Positions 1 through 11,900 of a DNA stretch of 64,000 bases are shown piece by piece. A program made the position numbers and the translations under genes. The DNA lies in the NCBI GenBank assembly GCA_018257865.1, contig JAEUBA010000043.1, forward strand, positions 124,001 to 188,000, given 5' to 3'. Position 1 is the stretch's first letter; each line of letters opens with the position of its first letter. Below the pieces are notes generated by a model, which was not told the origin of the DNA, made no database searches, and saw only the letters and a list, made by a program, of their open reading frames with translations. The stretch is from Stereocaulon alpinum. Taxonomy: Eukaryota; Ascomycota; Lecanoromycetes; Lecanorales; Stereocaulaceae.

Positions 1-1
1 T

Positions 2-280
2 GACTTCCTTGCGGCTATACCACCCCGAGAATTGTGGCAGGTGCGAGAGCTGATGAGCTGGCTCGAGATGATGAACGGGCACGGCTTGCACCTTCATATG
101 GGTTCTTTGGCCTCTACTACTGGGTTCGCGGCATTTCGAGTCAGCTTTCGCAACAGCTTCCGCAGTCTCGCTGACCGCGATCCCTATGCTCCCGGCTCAA
201 GTCAGAATGTTGGCATCTCCTCCTTCTTTGACGAATGCCAGCATTACCTGGAATCACTCTCGGATACGGTGCTCGAATGA
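2..280 (+). CDS. 3' end of an unrecognised protein-coding gene
   Basis: One frame is open from the left edge of the window to a TGA at 278-280, giving about 92 codons. The predicted peptide has a mixed, protein-like composition with Trp, Phe and charged residues and no low-complexity run, which is why I keep it. No start codon can be assigned because the frame runs off the edge. I recognise no family. It could also be a chance open frame. Confidence 0.4.
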   Translation, partial: DFLAAIPPRELWQVRELMSWLEMMNGHGLHLHMGSLASTTGFAAFRVSFRNSFRSLADRDPYAPGSSQNVGISSFFDECQHYLESLSDTVLE

Positions 281-1234
281 GAAATTAATTTTGTACCGAC
301 AGTGGGGGTTTCGTTGAGACAAGGCCATGCTGCGTAGGTTCCCCAGGGCCAGACTGCAATCGTACCATCTCATCTACACACCCAGGCTGCTGAAGCCTCT
401 CATCAGCGCCTTCAACGTAGCAAGCCAGACGAAGTTCCATTCGCAATCTGTATCATCTTGTCAGTGCTCCACGCTCCAGGCTCCACACCGCAATCTGCAA
501 ATACCGGACAAGTTTGACTTGGCTATCGGGTCCCTCGGCTCATAGTCGCCTTACTCGACAACCCCAAACATAGCTCAGACGGTACTCGACAATGAGTACC
601 CACTACGAGGTCTGCTGCAGGGGCTCTGGTGTTCGACATCAGGCGTCGACCGGCGCTAGTCATTATGCAAATTGTACCCTGCGAGCTCCACCCCTATTGA
701 CGGTCCGGGCCGAAAGATACGCAATCATCCTGGTCACTGACACCGTGGGCCACTGCACATGTTTCCTTGCCGGCTATTAGATTGCGGAGAGAACGGGAAC
801 CCACTCGGCGTGGCTGCTTCTCAGCTGGTTGGAGTGGTGTCATTTATGAACGAGCAAGTGTTCGCTACTTGACAGAACATTCTGCGGGATTTGAGCACTT
901 GGATAGATGTACGAATTCGGGGTCTGCTATATATCAGAGGTGCATATTTGGCTGAGACGATAGCATAGATTGGCTGAGTCTATGTTTTACCGAGTTGAGC
1001 GTTCAGAATACTTGGACTGATATCAAGAGCAACTTGACACAGATCTCGTTAAGATAACTTTAGTTCTAGTCGTGTTCTGCTTCATTTCTCAACAATCTGC
1101 AATGGCCAGGTGCTGCTCAATCCATCCAAGTTATCGTGCACTTCAAGCTCAACATCCCCAGAGATATGCCCGCCATACCGCTCACAAGTCCGACTTCCGT
1201 GACTTCTCCCAACTAGCCGTACCCTAAAATGCCA
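281..1234. other. Intergenic stretch without a recognisable gene
   Basis: Only short open frames (below 80 codons) without recognisable protein content are present. I see no tRNA, repeat or transposon signature. It separates the plus-strand partial gene from the 3' end of the minus-strand SRA gene, so it should hold two convergent 3' ends. Confidence 0.5.
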
Positions 1235-2640
1235 TCAACAAGACTCCATCAACCTGTCAAATGCCCGTTTCTCCGTTACGGTAGGCCTAGAGGTATCGAT
1301 ATCGGGCTGATTCGGGTCCCGAGTCAGTGTAAAACGAACGTAAGCACCCCCCTTGGCGTTATGCTTCAGACTCTCACGCGCCACAGAATACAACCCATCA
1401 TAGCGGACGCCCCTCGACGGAACGTGTTTCCAGCTTCCAGCAGCCGTACGAAACAATCGTACTGAGCGTCCAATGAGCCGGGAACGCTGCAAAGCTTTCG
1501 TCTGATGGGTGACAACAGCCTTGTTTGGATCAGCGTTCGTATGAGAATTGGGCGCTGAATAGTGAACGATATCGCCGTGATCCTCATCCATACCTTCGTA
1601 TCCAGAGGAAACTACGACTGAGAAAGCCCCGGTACGCTCACCCCCAGCAATACCAGACATTACGGAGCCGTGTGCTCCGTCTCGAAACGCACAGTGGCGT
1701 AGGGGCCACCATTGGCCCATCTGCAGCCCGTTATGGCCGGCAACGTTGGGATCGATGATGATGGATTTGTCCACAATCTTGTAGGCGCGGCGCTTGTCTC
1801 CTTGAGCGACGGTGATGCCGCGCATCATTGCGCTCATTGTGGGATGGTTCATTGCCGTTGTTTGGTAATGAGCCGTACGTTTGGGAGCAGAGGCAGGGGT
1901 GATACTTCGAGCACGTTTGCGGGTTGGTCGAGTGGGTTTTGGAGAAGGTGAGGGATCCGTGTCTTCGTCGACAGCAGCTTCCCCGACTGAGAGGTCCTGG
2001 TCGACTTTTTCCAGGAGCGCTGCTGCATGTCTCTGGAAGTGGTCAGGGAACGCATAGGCCTTGCGTGTCGTTGGACAGTGTCCCATGATGCTCAACAAGA
2101 TCCATTTGAGTCGAAGCGACATGTCGACGGCTTCTGTGATCTTGGGAATCTGCGAGAGCGCTCTGAGGATGTCAGAGACGAACTGAGATTCTGTAGTCGA
2201 CAATTTGCCATGGGATCGCTGTAATTTGATGACGAGGCAGGCAATGATGGCGTGGGCCTTCTTCCCACGATTCTCTGGGTCGAAATCGAAGTTAGAAATG
2301 GCAATTGGGTCGCTCGGTACTTCACGGGGCAAAGTGCTGATACTCTGAGGGCTGGTAATCGTCGCCGCGGTCGTACTGGATCCATTAGACTGGCTAGTAA
2401 CCGGTCAGCGGTGATTTCGAGAGGGGGAGTTGTAACTTAGAGTGTCACCTTGTCTCGGTAGCGCACCCTTCGTCTTCAATCTTGACCTTGACATCCACCA
2501 CACGCACCACTAGATTCATGGGTCTGCTACAGGTCAATGTTGCTATGCGGAAGGGTGGCGACCAGACTATCTTACCGTTCTGAGGCAGCGAACCCGGTGT
2601 CTTTTGTCTTGACGATATCGTTCTCCGTGGCTGTCGACAT
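1235..2640 (-). CDS. SRA (YDG) domain protein, RING-less
   Basis: My model has three exons: 2640-2576, 2526-2449 and 2393-1235. Donors are GTAAG and GTGAC, acceptors are TAG, phases agree and the product is 433 aa. An unannotated N-terminal helical region (about residues 85-160) and a Ser/Pro/Arg-rich linker with an RKRAR basic patch are followed by an SRA domain in the C-terminal ~165 residues. SRA hallmarks are the GIAGGERTGAFSVVVSSGYE and EDHGDIVHYSA stretches, the paired RSVRLFR strand, the YDGLY motif and a terminal FTLTRDPNQP strand. SRA domains of UHRF1/SUVH proteins flip and read 5-methylcytosine or hemimethylated CpG; here there is no RING, PHD, UBL or SET domain. Role as a DNA-methylation reader is inferred from the domain only. 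The upstream ATG was chosen because splicing joins three open exons in frame. Confidence 0.82.
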
Positions 2641-4205
2641 GTTGCAATGGCTAAAAACTGGCCGATTGCGTGATTGATGGGAGTGACGAGCACAATCCGT
2701 TACCACTCAGAGCTCCGAGACTCTTTGTTTACTGTGTCTGATCGGGTCATTGGCCCAAGAGATCAATCATGGAATTTCAGACCAAAGCGTGATACCTCCG
2801 AATGATGCGATACATTACCTGAAATTTGTCACAACTGGTGATTCTAAAGGGTATGCATGGACGAGGTGGAAAGAAGAATAAGCGGTGAGGTTGAGGAGTG
2901 AGATGGTCGAAATCCGAGGGAACGCGCGCGATTGCTCCACCGCGTGTAACTGGCAGAAGGAAATATGCCAACCGTATGCAGCTAGCGGATCAAAAGGACC
3001 TGGCTGCAAAGCTGCTTCACACAATGGCTCCACCTTGCAGCCCGTAAAGGCAACGGCTGTACGGCAATTGATAGGACAGTGATAGGAAAGCCTAATGAGG
3101 ACCACCTAACTGTGCAGGTATACCGAGATCGCCCTGAAGCTCTGGCGATAAGTTTATCTTTCAACCTAGAGGACACCTGCGCTTCTTCAGTGATGTTGGA
3201 TTTAAGATGGATTTCGGCTTTACGACCTGAGCAGCTTGCAAGACCAAGGTTTGCGGATATTTTGACTGAAAGCTCAGCGAGCAGCGAGATCATCTGGTCA
3301 CAAGGCGCCTTGCTTGTACCACCTCAATACATGCTTAACGAATTGGTCTACTGAGGTAAGCTATGCTCACATGTTCAAGAAAATTTGTGTTCACTAAGCG
3401 GACGAAAGCATCTATCTGGGAGAAGAAGCAAAGGCTCTGTGTATGTCGCTTTGGGTAGAAGGCACAGTGAACTCGATCTAGGAGATTTGACTGTGACCGG
3501 CTAAGGCGAGCAAATGGGTCTGCTACAGGAAAGATTTTCGTTCGATACTCAATGCAGTCAGCGAGCTGATAAAGAAGCGGCTTGGAAGCCCTTCTACCTC
3601 ACAAGTTGCGCGGACAGAAGTCGGCATATACTGTTGCAGAGACTGCCGTCTGCTCCAAATAGAGAGGCTCCGTGCCAAGCCTCTGCGAGTGGAACTATAC
3701 ATCTAACGATCCCGTATGTTCGCTGTGCACGAATTGATATAAAACTTGACATGCGTGATGTGCTGGGTCGAACATCACTTGGAATCTCGGCGAGCTCCCT
3801 CCTTCTTTGGAATCGCGAGTGTGTCGATCCTCTTTCGATGTGACTGGGGCCAAACGAAATGTTGGCAAGACCTTCAAAGCAAGTGAAAGGCATATGATGT
3901 TTTGTCATCACTGTCTTACGTCTGGACTTGGCTCTGCTAGGTGACATGGGTTTGATGAGCAGGACTACACGTTCTTCATAACATGTAAAAGATGCGCCAA
4001 TCGAGAAATTGGAAGGATCGGAACTTGAGCAAGACTTTGGTGATGAAGCAGGATGGAAAATGCAGCGTAAAGGACAAGTGGTATCTCCCCATATTCATAA
4101 CTACTGTTACTTGTACAGATCGACTGCCATGCGGACACACTCGCCAAGGACAACCTTGCGAATTCTTCTAGACAATGCACGATCTTCCACCAAGGTCCTG
4201 AGCTT
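2641..4205. other. Intergenic stretch, no supported gene
   Basis: Several open frames of 60-117 codons occur on both strands, but none shows recognisable domains or consistent splice partners. The proximal part (2641-2900) presumably carries the promoter of the SRA gene. No repeat or RNA gene was seen. Confidence 0.45.
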
Positions 4206-4625
4206 TCATTGGTCGTAGATGAACTGATAAGACTTCCAAGGCCCGGCATAGTGCTGCTGTGGCACACAAAACATGCTCTCCTCGGCCATGATTTCAGGTG
4301 GTGGAAAGAAGTCGGCCGTTTGGTTGATGCAATCCTCATCGCTGTAGGCGACGAACCCAAACGCATTGTTCATGAAGTAGAGAGCCACAGAGTCAACCTC
4401 GGAGAAGTCCTGCGCGGTCTTGGTACAGCGTGAATTGTCAGCATACAAGACAGGCTCAGCCCGTGTACCGGGAGGGTTAGTAAGGGCATGAGCTGAGTAG
4501 TATGTGTCACTTACCAGCTGTCTAGCGATATCTGTAAGGGAGCTGCGGCGGCTGGATATGCGGAAATTCGTGACTTTGATGCGTAGAGCATGAATACGAT
4601 GGGATAGAGATAATACATATCCAGC
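4206..4625 (-). CDS. 3' exons of a small unrecognised gene
   Basis: The last exon (4454-4206) encodes 82 residues ending FIYDQ, rich in aromatic and acidic residues with four Cys. A donor-acceptor pair (GTAAGT at 4514, acceptor CTGAG at 4455) joins it in phase 0 to an upstream open stretch, 4625-4515, giving a junction around ARQL-PVLY. That upstream piece has no in-frame ATG and is bounded by a TAA at 4626-4628, so at least one further 5' exon is missing. I do not recognise the product. The minus strand is preferred over the overlapping plus-strand frame because of its residue composition and the clean splice phase. Confidence 0.38.
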   Translation of the reverse strand, partial: AGYVLSLSHRIHALRIKVTNFRISSRRSSLTDIARQLVSDTYYSAHALTNPPGTRAEPVLYADNSRCTKTAQDFSEVDSVALYFMNNAFGFVAYSDEDCINQTADFFPPPEIMAEESMFCVPQQHYAGPWKSYQFIYDQ

Positions 4626-5688
4626 TTATCAGATGGTCGTCAGCAGAGCTGGCTGTCTCAGCGTAGATATCGGGTAAACTGCGAAGTGAACAATCTATGT
4701 AGGACTTCGGGATGGCCGGATGATTGATCCATGTCAAAACAGGTCGAACAAGCAAAAGTCTCAACTACTAAGTATCCCGGGATAAGGTAACGCAAATGCA
4801 ATATTGGCAACAAAGGAGAGACAAAGCGGCTTAGGATAGTTTACTGCGACCCTCTGTAGGCAACAAAATGCTCAAAGAACCAGAGAAGCAAGGTCGATGT
4901 TGTTGAAAGGATACTCTAAGTGTGGAACATTACGTTGGCTGTGAGTCCTTGAGTACAAACGCCCCTGAAGCCAAATTGATCCCCCAGAATTATCAGGAAC
5001 CATATAGTACAATCTGGACCATCACTTCACACAGTCGAGTGATTGAGATGCCAAACGTGCATTTAGTAGGACGGTACCGGGGACTACATTTAGTCATCTA
5101 CCAAACCCTGGCTCAAGAATGGCGCAGACGTAGACGTAGAAGGCATCATGACATCGATGTTTTTCACCCAACAGCAGGCAAGGCTGACGATGAGTGTAAG
5201 ACTTGCTACTGCATGATATGATTGGTGTGTACTCGAAGGATTCCAGAAGGATTCTAGAGCCTCAGCTAGGCTTTTAGCAATTCAGCGGAGCTAGCCAGAT
5301 CAGCTGCCAAGGCTGCCTCGTGTTTCTGATAGGCCAACGACATATCAAGTGGGCGCACAGCACTTCTTCGGATATCCCTTACGCTGACCCCCATAGACGG
5401 CTCGAAAGTGTTCATCCCGTTGTTGCAAGGTTGGTCAATCCAATGCGACCGCCCTGAGACTTGTTACCACTACATTGGCTGACATGCACGACAGCTGTAC
5501 GAACTTACGATCGCATGCGAGGGGGCCCAATAGACACAGCCTCCAAATGCAGCCCCAAAGCTCTTTAGCCCAACCATTTGATAGGGCAAGCACCTGCATC
5601 CAGCAGCGTGGCAATAACAGGCAGCGGCACAAACGCTAATAGTCTTATAAATGTTTGCTCTACACTAGCGTAGCTTGGGTATATCGAC
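4626..5688. other. Intergenic stretch and promoter of the RBR gene
   Basis: No coding frame I can support. A TATAAA-like sequence (CTTATAAATG, about 5644-5653) lies about 40 bp upstream of the RBR gene's start codon and may be a core promoter element. The 5' exon of the small minus-strand gene may also lie in the first part of this stretch. Confidence 0.4.
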
Positions 5689-8097
5689 ATGGCGGCCGCC
5701 ACACGTCCTCATCGCTCGTCACCGAACCCCCGGCCACCCCTCAACCACTATCCTCTCACCCACCATCCTCGTCCGCGTCTACCCTACCACCAGGACAGCA
5801 GCGACTCTGAGACAAGCGAGTCAGATTGCAGTGATCAGAGACGGCCGGCTGATAGAAATGAACTGCAAGGGGTTCGTGCTAAAGTCTCTATAAAATCCGG
5901 CGCGACGCGTCCGGCAGAGCGCGATAGAAAGAGTATGGCAGCCTATACAACCCGGAGGTCTTCCGGTACAGTACGTGAGGTGTCAAGAGCACACAGCTCA
6001 AAGAGTCGACATAGGGCTGAGAGGGATAAAGACGATGATGTTGATGTTCATATCATCAAAAGACATAGAAGTAGCAAGGGGAGCAAAGATAAGTTCCAGC
6101 CAGGGCTTTGGAGAAGATCAACCACCACCGGCGTCGCAAGCAGGTTGAAAGAGGAGCGCTCATATCGAGACCGGGAGTCCTTGCGGAGGTCTTCGGATGG
6201 AAGGACACCCACACGCAAGCATTCCGAAAGGAGGACTAATACAAAAGAACCGATCACTACTCCAGTACGACGTGAAAGGCACCCTACAGTAGATGATGTT
6301 GCCAACAACACGAGGGAAGGGAGACAGAATCCTGTTCTCATAAGGTAAGCGTGGTTTCCATCCCATCCCAATTGAAAGTCAAAGACGACTGATGTCCGTT
6401 TCTCCTATAGAAGTGCTTCGGTCCGCGAGGGCAGCACTATATCTCTCCTTCGACCATTCCTATCCCGAAGCAAATCATCGGCTCAGAAAGTAAGAGAATC
6501 CTCCTCCCCAATCACAATACGAGGAGAGGAGAGATCGGCGCAGAGACCTCCCCCTTCCGTCAGAGGCTTTATCAAAGAACGTTCGAGCGATCGTCCTTCA
6601 AGCATATTCGGCTCTCTCCTCGGCTCTCCCCTTGGATCATCAAAGCCCGCTAAGTCGCCCAAGAAGGCAGAGTCAGTGACAAGCCCAGCCGCAGTCAAGA
6701 AGCCTGATCCCGAGAGACTGTATGACTTCCTCTATCCTGGTCGATCCTTTATGAAAGCTGATACAGCTACCCCCAGGGTCGAATGCTTGACTTGCATGTC
6801 CGATGTCCCCAGGTACAGGTCCGTCAAGCTCAAATGTGGCCATCGTATGTGCAACTCTTGTCTTCGTCGCATCTTTAATCTCTCCGTCACCGATCCACAA
6901 CACATGCCACCGAAATGCTGCACAGCAGATGCAATTCCACTCGAGAATGTTGATAAGCTCTTCGATACCAATTTCAAGAAGCTATGGAACCGGAAATATC
7001 AGGAATACATGACGAAAAACCGTATCTACTGCCCAGCACGAAGATGCGGCGAATGGATCAAGCCATCACACATACATACCGATACCAGCGGCGGTGCTAA
7101 TCATGGCAGAAAATATGGCAAGTGTAACAATTGCAAGACCAAAGTCTGCTGTTTGTGCAATAACAAATGGCACAACTCAAAGGAGTGTCCGAAAGACGCA
7201 GCGACACAAGAATTTATCAAAGTCGCTAAGAAGGAGGGCTGGCAACGTTGTTACAACTGCAAAGCCACGGTCGAACTAGTACAAGGCTGCAACCATATGA
7301 CCTGTCGCTGCCGTGCGGAGTTCTGTATGATGTGTGGCTTACAATGGAAGACTTGCGATTGCCCTTGGTTCAACTATGAAGCTGTTGAAGCCGACCGCCT
7401 CGACCATATGAACGTTCCCCAAGTTCCAGGACAATTTCCCGCAGCCAACCCGAATCCAGCCCGTGGCTATCAAGAAGAGATTGATCGTCGTCGCGAACAA
7501 GAGCGTCGAGATGAAGAGCTAGCTCGCAGACTCCAAGGCATCGGTCTCGGTGGCAACGATAACAACAACAATAACAACAACAATAACAACAACAACAACA
7601 ACAACAACGAAGCAATCCCCAACCCACTCCCCCACCACCTAAACCGCGAATTCATCCACCGCGCCCAAGACATCCTCCTAGGAAACTACAATGCCGCCCA
7701 AACAGAAGCAGCCGAACAGCTCCTCCACGAAGCCGCAAACTTCCACCGCGCCCAACCCATCCCCTTCCGCCGCCCAATGATAAACAACAATCCCCCTCGC
7801 CTACCGCCAGGCCTACTCCGCGCCCACACAACCGCGTCCAGAAACTACAACAACCGCCCCGCTGTCCGCGCTAGCGAACGTGTCGTCCCCCGCCGCACAA
7901 ACACAGATTACGAAGCCGAAGCAGCCGTGCACCGTCCTCGCAATCCTGCGGTCGTGGAACCAGTCGCGCCACGAACGAGTCAGCTTGCTGGTATCACGCG
8001 CGGACGGACAGCAGAGGGACGCGTCGACGAGTGGAGACGCCATGTAGAAGGTGATGGTGGAGGCGAGAATACGGATCTCGTTCCTGATGGGTGGTGA
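5689..8097 (+). CDS. RBR-type (RING1-IBR-RING2) E3 ubiquitin ligase
   Basis: Two exons, 5689-6344 and 6411-8097, with a 66-bp intron (GTAAGC...CCTATAG) in consistent phase give 780 aa. The first ~340 residues are Arg/Ser-rich and disordered. RING1 starts at Cys344 (CLTC, then CGHRMCNSC), an IBR follows at about 408-478 (CCLCNNKWH, KECP), and RING2 spans about 499-536 (RCYNCKATVELVQGCNHMTC, then CRCRAEFC and CDC). RBR ligases form a thioester on a RING2 cysteine; the one in HMTC, residue 517, matches the position used by HHARI/parkin. Downstream are an acidic/basic helical stretch (EEIDRRREQERRDEELARRL), a poly-Asn tract and a Pro/Arg-rich tail of ~140 residues. Substrate and partners cannot be inferred. 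Similar fungal proteins are usually annotated only as IBR domain proteins. Confidence 0.88.
7561..7608 (+). repeat. AAC/AAT trinucleotide run encoding poly-Asn
   Basis: A near-perfect AAC repeat with AAT interruptions encodes about 16 consecutive Asn residues (about 604-619) in the RBR protein. It is a likely length-variable microsatellite within a coding exon. Confidence 0.9.
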
Positions 8098-8931
8098 TTT
8101 CACCTTTGTACACCATCACAGGAAACACAACAACACAACACAGCGCAACGAGGGAATATCATCCCTCCCTTTCCCAATTTCACAGAGTCTCAAGGCATCA
8201 TATCATACGCGGTCACTAGAGAGGTTAATCAACCGGTCTTTTTTAATTTTCCAACATTTTCGATTCTCAAGGAGTACGAGGACGTCTATTCACCGGTTCT
8301 CATTTTTTTCTTCTTTTTTTTCAAATATCATGTCATGAAGAGGAAGATCATTCAATTCTCTTATACCCCCGCATTCACGATAGGAGTTTTTTAATTTTTT
8401 TCTTTTCTTTTCTTTTCTTTTATGGTGGAGATATGGCTATCAGCCAGGTTAGTGTGTCGGCCATCTGGCTACTGTGTCGGCCATCTGGCATCTCGCCAGG
8501 CAGCATGTGCCGTTGAATGTCGCACGAGTACCACGTGTAAATGTACCAGACCTTATGTACAGGTCACTAGCCTATGAATGTACCGTATCGTACCGTACGT
8601 AGTATAGCGACATGTCGTGTAGCAAGTGTGTACGTACTGTAATGATAGATTTTCTCGAGTAAAACGAATACAATGGAATTGAAAGGGCTGTCTAGCATTC
8701 TATGTAATTGTATGTAGGTATGCATGCAGGTGAAACCATAATCAAAACCAAAAAACAGAGAGCTAGATAAGGTAGCGTACCATCGTGTCTAGAAATGAAG
8801 GAGTCGATGCAGTGAGTCCCACCCGTATGCGCCTGCAGCTTGATATCCTCTACGCCTTTTGTTTGACGATCCCTGATGGCTTTCGAGCCATGTCCCTCCA
8901 CCAAGAAGAAAGGTTTCCTGAGTTCGTGTCT
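8098..8931. other. Convergent 3' intergenic region with simple repeats
   Basis: This lies between the stops of the RBR gene (plus) and FAS alpha (minus) and should contain both 3' UTRs and polyadenylation signals. It contains T-rich runs around 8238-8330, a TTTTC pentanucleotide repeat at about 8395-8421, a 20-bp-period direct repeat (GTGTCGGCCATCTGGC at 8454-8469 and 8474-8489), and many GTAC-containing words at 8525-8640. No gene is supported. Confidence 0.6.
8395..8421 (+). repeat. TTTTC pentanucleotide microsatellite
   Basis: About five TTTTC units follow an A/T-only run. It lies in the convergent intergenic region downstream of both neighbouring genes. Confidence 0.85.
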
Positions 8932-11900
8932 CTAGAATTTGGAAACAGCGATAGCGATGGCCTGGCTATCGCTATGGCTTATGCTGACGTTTACGCTTTT
9001 AACACCGGCTTTGTCAGCTGCGGCTTTGGCGTCACCGTGGAGCTGTTGGAAAAGTCAGCCTCTGCAATCCCTGCTGATGCACTTCGAAGCAACTTACTGT
9101 AACCACAGGCGCGCCCTTCTCGTCCGAACCAATCTCAATGTCCTTCAGTGCAGCACCCCCTCCTCTACTCTGAACGCCCAAGCTCTTGAATACTGCCTCC
9201 TTTGCTGACCATCTGCCGGCAAAGCTCGCCTGCGCACTGGCCGCTTTCCGGCAGTATGCTTGCTCAGCAGCTGTGAAGTTCCGGTCAACGAAAGTCTCGT
9301 TGTCAATGTTGATGGCTTTGACATCCTCAACGTCGACGCCGACCTTGGAGTTCTCCGATGCAGTGGCTTTGGCAAGAGATTCAACCATCTCCCTTGTTTG
9401 CTCGGTCTTAGGATCGTTAGTGTGCCTGTGAGGAGCAGCGGCTGGGTATGTGAGTTCGTGAGATTTCTTGTCCATGGTGACGCGAGAAGTAGGGTCGAGG
9501 AAGACTTGACTTTGCTGTTCGTCGGAATAAGGAGAGTGTGACTTGGCCACAAACATGGTGTTTGTGATCATGCCATTGTGGAAGTAACGGTAAGCACGCT
9601 TTTGTCGCGCTTGTACTTTCTGCTTGTAGGTCTGGAACTGTGCTTGGTCGAGGGTGGCGAAAAGGTATTTGGGATGGATACCGATGGCCTGGGCACCCTT
9701 TTGACCGAAACCGAAGGATGTAACGGAGAAGGCTTTGACGCCATCGGTTTGGATGGACCGGCTGGGATAGACGATGTAGTCAAACTTCTCCATCACCTTG
9801 TCAACATTGTCTGCATTGCGATTTCCAGGTACGAGACCACTGTTCATGACTTGCAAGCAGCCGTTGAACATCCATGCACCGGCGGCACCCTTTGGATGAC
9901 CGGTCAGGTACTTCTGGAAGATACCCAGTAAAGCGTTGCCCTTCTTCCGGCCGAGATGCTTCATTTGCTGGCAGATGACATCGGACTCGTTCTTGTCGTT
10001 AGCGACCGTTGATGTCCCGTGGAAGGATGCAACACCAAGATCATCTATCGTCAGACCCCATGTGGCGAGGGCTCCTCTTAGTGGTGCGATGCGTGAGTCT
10101 TGCTTCCAAAAGTTATTGCCCATACTGAATGTGGCTTCTTTCTCTTGCCTGGTGGCCTCTCTCTTGATATGCTCGGCACGATCTTGCGCATACTCAGTCT
10201 CATTGAATTCTTCACCCTGCGATTTCATCGCTGCAACTTCTTCTTGGAGGTACATTAACTCAGACTCATGCCATTGCTTGATCTGTGCTTTCCTCATATC
10301 AAGCTGTCGCCTTCGGTAGTTAATGTCTAGAAGAGGTGACGGGAACTTGGATGGAGTCTCTCGAGCGGTAGTGAGGACACCCTGACCAGGAGCTGGCACT
10401 GATCGTCCGATCTTGTCGGTTGCAGTTGCAGTGAGACCTAGTATACCGTATATGGGAACTCCCATATCCAAAGCAAGCTGAGCGCTCATGATGACTTGCA
10501 TTCCACACCCTTGAGACTCCATGAAACCATTTCTGGTCGTCGTGGTTGGGCGAGACATTTCTTTTGGTGTTCTGCCATGCGCAAATTCGTCCTCAGCGTT
10601 GCTTGTCGCTTTCATATTGGCGAATTCATAGGATCCTTCCTCTTGGAAATCATCGAAACCTCCGACGAAGCAGACCCTGGCCTTTCCTTCGAGGATTGTC
10701 TCATAACCAATATCGATTGATTCGACTGCGGTGGCACAAGCACCGACTGGTGTTTTGATAGGACCAGTGGATGACATCAATAGCATGTTGACCCAGGCAC
10801 TCATAGTATTGATGAACGACTCTTGCAAGATGTCTTTCTGCAACGGCTTATCCAAGAAGCGGTCCTTGTACATTCCTCGTAGGGCGGTGGTACCACCAAT
10901 GCCTGAGCCTATACAGTTGCCCACTTCGGAGATGTGGACATATTGGTAGAACTCGTACGGATCGGTAATACCAGATGCGAGAAGAGACTCAACTGTGCAA
11001 ACCAAAACGTACAAAGTGACAGGGTCGACTTGAGAGATGATATCGTCAGGAATACCATATTGCTTGGCATTCCACCCGGTTGGTATTTGTCCAGCGACCA
11101 GACGGTCAAACTTCAGGGCTTTGGGGATCAGGAGTGTCGCTCCCTTCTTTAAACGTACTGTAAATTCACCAGAGTCTTCAACTTCGAAGATCTCTACTTT
11201 GTCACCATGCTGGCGTTTGAATTCTTCGGCAGTCTCCTTAGACGACTCAAATGGGTCAAGATCCTCTTCTATCACGACTTCCTGCAAGAGCTGCTTCTTC
11301 TTGGGATCGTAGCCGTTGAAAAGTTCGGGCTCTATCAGGCGGATACCGGAATGCTCGAGAACGTACTTCTCGTACTTACCCTTGACGTCCTTATCGTCCA
11401 CAGGGTCGCCGGTCTTAGCATCAACCCAGCCTGAATAAGACTTCCCTTTGAGAGGTCCATTATGATTCCGGATGAGGCCCATGATCCAAGCCATTTCGAC
11501 GCAGCCCTCAAGAGAGAATTTGCCGTAAGCTTCCATCTCCCATCTCGTTCGGGAATTGCCCCAGGGTCCAACCTCGGAGAAGCCAGTGACAACAACGACC
11601 TTGTCAAGATCGACCATGCCCTTGAGGTTGGCATTTAGAGGCTCAACGTCGTTCTTCCAGTCTGGCAGCTCAGGAAATTGGTATTTGATATTGGCACGTG
11701 GTTCGATCGTGACCTTTTTGTACAAAGCTTCGCTTTCTTCACCATTGACGACCTTGTTCTCGATAGCCGTCTCTTTGGTGACAGCCTGCCGGACCTCGCT
11801 GGTTTCCATGATCTCCTTGCGAAGATTCGTCATCATATCTTTGAGGTCAGGAATGAATTGGAGTCCACCGTTGAGATCCGCGAAAACAGGTTCTACTTGG

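Noticed and set aside
3594..3947. 117-codon minus-strand open frame starting with ATG
   Set aside because: It is Arg/Ser-rich without recognisable motifs, overlaps an equally long plus-strand frame and has no splice partners; likely chance.
4922..5221. 99-codon plus-strand frame with an Arg/His-rich run
   Set aside because: It needs a GTG start; the basic run comes from a short CGTAGA-like repeat and the rest is unrecognisable.
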